64,000 bases of DNA from Erythrocercus mccallii (lineage: Eukaryota > Chordata > Aves > Passeriformes > Dicruridae). Under the pieces are notes generated by a model that was given only the letters and a program-made list of their open reading frames with translations, did not search any database and was not told where the DNA came from. The stretch lies in assembly GCA_013397435.1 (NCBI GenBank), contig VZRG01000525.1, positions 62,001-126,000 on the forward strand, written 5' to 3'. Shown one piece after another: positions 58,641 to 64,000 of this stretch; position 1 is the stretch's first letter, and every line of letters begins with the position of its first letter. Both the position numbers and the translations under genes were made by a program.

Positions 58641-61284
58641 TTTGGTCAAGCATGTAAAGTTCACAGAGGTGAGAACTGTCACTGCTGTGTTTAGCCTAAC
58701 AGAGAGAGTCAGCCATGAAGATGGGGGTCATGTTCCCTCGGTCCTTTCCAAACTCATACATTGAAATGGTATGTTTCTGAGAGTGACAAGAAGTGACATT
58801 CATGCAGTTTGGAAATCACTCTATACTGGACACTTTTGCTGGTCTCTAGAAGATATCCTTCTGTGGACACTAACGTTGGTTGGAGAGGGTTTCTTTTCAT
58901 TCCTATACTGACTAGAAGACTGCTGGCCAAGAACCTTCACCTAAGTTGTGTTACCAACAGCAGAATAATGGACCCCAAATATGTAGGAAGCGGAGAGCAC
59001 ATGAGAGCACGGGAGTTTTAGCTACTCACTTTTTTTCCCCCTTAGTCTAATACAAATAATACATTAGTACATGTTCCCGTCTCAAACATTTGCTGTCAGT
59101 TGCTCTTACATGACAAATTATGACTGAGTCACGTCTGTGCTACAGTTAACAATCATTTCCTTTAATTCCTTTCCTTCCTGCCAATGAACACCAAGGAAAG
59201 TAGGCTCCAAAATAGTAATAGATGTTGTAAACCCAAAGGCAACCATCTCTTTGTTGTCCTGTTTCTAAGGACAAAAATTATTAGACTTTAATTACCTGAG
59301 AGATTTACTGGGATAGATTCTCCATTGATAAGGACAGAGACTCCCTGGATCAGATCATGTAGGGAGAGAGCAGTCTCCACCACCATACGAGCATGGTCTG
59401 ATAAATATGGTGAGAATGGTAACGATCAGAAGGAAAGGAAAACACTATGGAAGAAAGGACTATGGTCCTTGTGATGTTCCCTTTAGCCTCATCATGCATA
59501 GCACTACATAGTGCTTCACTGTATTTCTCTCTTTATTCCTGTTCTTTTGTTTTCCTTTCCTTCTACTGCTTCCTTGCTGTTCAGTCTGAGCCTGGCCAGC
59601 TCTGAAAATGGAGTTATTTCCTGGGCTGAAGCCATGTTAGCAGCAAACTGTCCTTGTAATAGGAGAGAGCCAGTGGGAAGGAGCAAGAATGAGGAAGCCA
59701 GATGTTGTCTCAAGCCAGTGACAAGAGCCAATATGCACTGGCTGGGAGTGTGAGCTGTCCATGTGTCCTGCCTGCAGCATCAGGCAGAAGCTTCTGTTGT
59801 CTTCCGCCCCCGTGGGCGTGCTTGCCACAGTTGTCACAAATCCAGTGCAAATCTTAACGCACACCAGGGCAGAGCGGCTGTTCCAGACCAAGCTGCCTCT
59901 TCTGTGCCTCCTCCAGGGGCTGATTTGGGGGTCTATATCCTCAGCTCCACTCTACACCAGCTGTGGGCTTGTCCCTCAAGGACAGATACCAATAAATGTG
60001 GAAGTCTGGTTCTTTTCCTGCCGGGGGAGATGAAAAAGGACTCAGTGCATGGAAACCATCTGGGATGAGAGCAGAATTGGCCCAAACAGCTCTGGCTTAA
60101 AAGAGCCAGCAACACAGAGAGAAAGTGGTGGGAGGGAGCAGAAGAGGGGAGAAGAACTGGAGAGGGGAGATAGTCATGTAAATAGAACAGTAAGGAGTGA
60201 GCATCAGCTCAGTCTCCTTTTTCTGACTGATTTTGACAATGAAGTGCCATGGCCTTCACTGACCTCTGCTCTTATCAGCCTGGTGTTGATGTGACCTTAT
60301 TGATTCCCTGGTTTAAAACATTTTTTATTCTCTCAGTGGCCCATTCCTTCTCCCCACCCCCATCTCATTTTCCCTTTTACAGCCTGTTAATGAGCAAAGT
60401 GCTTATGCAAATGAGAGGCAGAAACAATCACTTTGAATAAAGAAGGAAATTGTCAGGGTAGAGGCAGAATCCAACTTTCCTCTAATGAGTGCCTCTCTAC
60501 CTTGGCTCTCATGTGGACCCTCTTGCTTTTCATTACACCTGAAACTACAATGTTATTTTATAACTTTTGTGCCATAATATAAACATTGATATCTGTCTTT
60601 TTGGTAGCACCATTTCACATGCCTCTAGAATTGTAGAAGCATTAGCACCAATTTTCATTTTCTTGCTGTACAAAGATAAGCCAAAGGGGACGAGGGTTTC
60701 ATCTCTCCCTAGCTTGCTATCTCTATGCAAATTTTGTGTCCATTTTTAATTGTTCATTTAGGAAAGTGATTTTATGTTGTTTTATCAGCCACCCTTAGTG
60801 TGGATGTGGTCATACTAATGTAAAAGTCCTGGAAAGCTATGTTGCTTAGTCAAACTGGACTATTACTTGTATGCAAATAGAAGTGAGTGTGCCTTAAGGG
60901 ACTGTTCTGGTTTTTTTCCAGCATTAAGGCAATGTATATTCTAGTGTGAACAAATATTTAGAAATGTAAGAGCTGCTCTGGAAAGTATTGTGCTATTTCA
61001 GTGGAGAAAAACCTCAAGAATATTTCCTGTAAGCATTGCAGGATATGGAATCCTTTAAGGAAGCTTTTCCTTTTACCAAGATGTTAACTAGCTCTTGAAC
61101 TTAAATGCGATTTTTGTCAATATTTGGATATTAACAAAAAAGGCCAGGTAGAAATAGCAAGAGGTTTGTATGAAGCTGAGAGGAGCTAGCAGAAGACAGA
61201 GTGCTGTTTAGGTAAATCAAGGCTGATTTGTTTTCATTTGACTCCAGGAGTTAGCCAGATAATTCACAGCACAGGAACAGGGAC
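58641..61284. other. Unique non-coding DNA
   Basis: No recognised transposon or exon. Purine-rich text lies at about 60110-60190, and mildly CpG-containing text at about 59800-59880. Confidence 0.5.
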
Positions 61285-61420
61285 TTTCCCGTTTCCCTTT
61301 TCCCTTCTTTTCCCTTTTTTCCCCCTTTTTTCCCTTTTCCCCCCCTTTTTTTTCCCTCTTCCCCCTTCCCTTCCCTTCCCTTCCCTTCCCTTCCCTTCCC
61401 TTCCCTTCCCTTCCCTTCCC
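61285..61420. repeat. Pyrimidine tract and (CCCTT)n array, truncated by gap
   Basis: Irregular T/C-only sequence becomes perfect CCCTT units from about 61367 up to the first N. On the minus strand the unit is AAGGG, a purine array able to form unusual structures. The array certainly continued into the gap, so its true length is unknown. Open frames across it are artefacts of the simple repeat and the Ns. Confidence 0.97.
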
Positions 61421-61697
61421 NNNNNNNNNNNNNNNNNNNNNNNNNNNNNNNNNNNNNNNNNNNNNNNNNNNNNNNNNNNNNNNNNNNNNNNNNNNNNNNN
61501 NNNNNNNNNNNNNNNNNNNNNNNNNNNNNNNNNNNNNNNNNNNNNNNNNNNNNNNNNNNNNNNNNNNNNNNNNNNNNNNNNNNNNNNNNNNNNNNNNNNN
61601 NNNNNNNNNNNNNNNNNNNNNNNNNNNNNNNNNNNNNNNNNNNNNNNNNNNNNNNNNNNNNNNNNNNNNNNNNNNNNNNNNNNNNNNNNNNNNNNNN
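61421..61697. other. Assembly gap (277 N)
   Basis: A run of 277 undetermined bases starts directly inside the CCCTT array. The sequence on the right side (from 61698) is ordinary unique DNA, so the array ends somewhere in the gap. Confidence 1.
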
Positions 61698-63579
61698 TTC
61701 ATCTCTCAAGCACCTCCTGGCTGTTCAGAGGACAGAAACTGAAGCTGGAAGCTAAAAGTAGGCTTTACTTCAGATCATGAGAGAAGTCTGTGTCATGAAG
61801 GTTGTAGTCTGGAGACCAAACTTGAGGCAACTTCTTTGTCACTTTCCCACCCAGGGTCTCAACAGCAAAATCTGGGATAAACCAATGCACCTTTTGTATG
61901 AGGGCTTGTGAAAGAAAATTTAATGGCTGTGATGTAATTCCTATCTTTCCTGTGCTCTAGCATCCAATGTAGAACTATACCTATAGATGAGTATAAAAAG
62001 CATGGAAGTAATGACTTGGGGTTCATTCAGAGGCTCACACTTGCCCAAAAAATTCTTATTGAATTTTGTTTTATTTTCTCATCTAAAAATGTAAATCATC
62101 TACTTCTTCTGGGATGGACGAGACCTGACAGGTCTGTGAAACTAAACTTCTACCTGTCTGGCTTTTCCCACAGAACAGTTCAGAGCTTAATGATATGTTT
62201 CAGACTTGTGCTCCTCTGTCAAATTGGGTAGAAATTGGCAAAATGACTCAATGGCTATTAGAAGAGACTTACAGACAGACACTATGATCACATAATCCAA
62301 AGAAAGAAGGATAAATTAAACAGAAGTAGGTGCTCCTCTTCTGGTGTGGAATCCCTTGGGATCTTTGGGATGGCAGTGAAGACAGAGGTTGTGCTGGTAG
62401 GATGCACAAGAGTCTAGAGTGTACACTGAGGTTCCACCTCAAAGTCCTCATTGCCCAGGAGAGCATGGCACACAATGGTGAGTGTTCACCACTGGGTGAT
62501 GCAGAAGGTAGGATTTGTTTAATTAACTCATGCATGGGAGCAGTAGTTTTAGGGCTAAGCAGTTTCATCCTGTTGCTCCCTACCAGGCTACATACATTTG
62601 GTGTTTGGAGCTTGTTCACCCCTGTGTTGTCCAGCTGATTTTACATGTCTTCACTGGTGGCTAGGATTTAAAACATTTTCCTTTGGCCAACTTAATGAGG
62701 CTGCTGAAGAGGGTTGGTTAAGCTTCTGATAAGCCTCTTGATTTTTATTTTAGTTCTCCAAGCCTAAGGTGAATCAGCCCTTTTGAATTCAGCCACTAGC
62801 ACCTGGAAAGAGGCCACCAGCACTCGGGGGCCGACAACATTATTAATGCAAGTCATTATTTGTGTGAAAGCGTTCCTGGCTCATATAAAGCGTGTGGGTT
62901 CCCACTGTTTCAAAGGAGATGGGAATACCTGCTATGTGCAGATAACCCAGCCCGCTCCTCCTGTTCTGAGCCATCAACTCCCACCACTCAGACCTGGCCC
63001 TCTCCAGCAGCCCTCTTGATGAGCAATGTCTACTGAAGGGTCCTTTTGTGAAACTCCTGAGCTTCTGCAGCAGCATCAGGCTGACCACGTGTAGTATAAT
63101 TTAGAGACAAATGGGAAGTTACTCATCTGAGTTGAATGACAATAAGAATTCCTTGGATTTGAGAGGATGGGGAGGAGAGGTGAAACAATAGCCAAAAAGG
63201 GAAAAGATTAAAAAAACAAACAAAGATAATAACACCCTGATCCATCTTGAAACTGGTTTTTGGTTTGTTTTCAGTTATTTGGTGTTTTTAAATTGTTCTC
63301 TCTCTTAATGATGTGCAGATGTCTTTATCTGTGTAGACCCATTCTAAAAACAACAACAACAAAAGTTTTGAAGATAAAAATAATTACAGACAGCAAGATA
63401 AGCAGGCTGAATGCAGTCCAGGTTTGTCAAAGTAGAACCATTACAAACTAACCAGATACTTTCCTTGAGGAGGAGAACCAGTTTTCTAGAGATAAAAAAC
63501 CCCTAAACTGAAAGGTAATACCTACATGGGAAATTACTACCTAAATCTAGAGAAGATAGGGATTAGGAATAAAGTTGCA
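61698..63579. other. Unique non-coding DNA
   Basis: No recognised transposon until the CR1 fragment at the right edge. It has a short (AAC)n run at about 63349-63363. The part from about 63415 may already be CR1. Confidence 0.45.
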
Positions 63580-64000
63580 AGAAAGGAGTGTGCTGATGTA
63601 ATTAGCTGATGAAACAAAACTCTCAAGACAAAAGTGAGATTGTGAAGGAAGCATTGGGAGACCTTGAAGGTAATAGAAACAGGATGAAATGGTATAGTGC
63701 AAAGTAAAAGGTTACATTCTTGGGATTAACATGAGAATTTCTTCTATGCACCAGAATAAATAAATTCATAAATTCCATAGATTGCAAATGACAGTAGGGA
63801 GAAAGGACCAAGATGTTATTCGTCCTGTGATCAGCTAGTACAACTGTGAGCCACCTCTGGGATGCAGGTGAGAAACAAGCAAATGCAATCCTAGGATGAG
63901 TATTTCTGAGACAGACAGGGAATTTTTAATATCATTGTTTAAGGCTTTGCTGAGGCATTATCTGGAACATCATCTTGAGCACCAGTCAGCCACGTGTCTG
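63580..64000 (+). mobile_element. Ancient CR1 LINE ORF2 3' part, runs off the window
   Basis: The following match the C-terminal part of CR1 ORF2 in order: 'agtgcaaagtaaaaggttac' (about 63697), 'aagatgttattcgtcctgtg' (about 63811), 'aaatgcaatcctaggatgag' (about 63881), 'attgtttaaggctttgctga' (about 63935) and 'tatctggaacatcatcttga' (about 63960). The copy is plus orientation and interrupted by stops. The 3' end lies beyond 64000. Confidence 0.88.

Noticed and set aside
59800..60070. Possible small CpG-containing gene fragment
   Set aside because: A few CpGs and two overlapping frames only. No splice sites or recognisable protein.
61217..61780. Frames of 152-180 codons across the CCCTT array
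   Set aside because: They exist only because the simple repeat lacks stops and the Ns were read through.
1..64000. Bacterial-type operons, CRISPR arrays, tRNA or rRNA genes
   Set aside because: No regularly spaced direct repeats, no tRNA A/B-box pair with cloverleaf that I could find, no ribosomal sequence. Repeats are of vertebrate transposon types.

Overview
This window looks like non-coding vertebrate nuclear DNA, most probably from a bird. Three things point that way. There are CR1 LINE 3' ends of the avian type, one ending in tandem copies of the ATTCTGTG-type octamer (24224-24475). There is a solo LTR of an endogenous retrovirus type that I know mainly from Neoaves (52426-52991). The background is ancient MIR and CR1/L3-type debris, with CpG depletion and no compact gene arrangement. 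The clade within birds is my inference. I found no protein-coding gene, tRNA, rRNA or CRISPR array that I can support. Every long open frame fails to resemble a known protein and has a length expected by chance.

Layout. 1-12 kb: unique DNA with two old CR1 3' ends (2550-2870, 8025-8345), a doubtful CR1 piece (10920-11130) and a hAT-like fragment (11525-11715). 12-24 kb: unique DNA with a (TGTTT)n microsatellite, a second hAT-like end, a CR1 reverse-transcriptase remnant, two MIR remnants, and AT-rich stretches that look like regulatory DNA. 23.5-28.3 kb: the densest LINE zone, with a CR1 endonuclease-region fragment, a well-preserved minus-strand CR1 3' end, and a roughly 1 kb CR1 ORF2 remnant split by foreign sequence. 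28-42 kb: unique DNA, a pyrimidine-rich domain (34.9-37 kb), a small CpG cluster with an odd hairpin (about 36.3 kb), a near-perfect 20-bp hairpin (30.5 kb) and five or more MIRs. 42-47 kb: tail-to-tail CR1 fragments and a roughly 95-bp element present twice (44671, 46876), the second copy inside a region rich in fold-back motifs. 47-58 kb: mostly unique, with the solo LTR and a GC-rich patch. 58-64 kb: a CR1 3' end, a (CCCTT)n array running into a 277-bp assembly gap, and a CR1 fragment running off the right edge.

Nothing here works together as a pathway or gene system. The window is best read as intergenic or deep-intronic DNA. The items most worth a second look are the duplicated roughly 95-bp element with its fold-back neighbour, the 30508-30556 hairpin, the AAGGG-type array at the gap, and a few candidate exons and candidate conserved elements. 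All of those need conservation or RNA data to decide.
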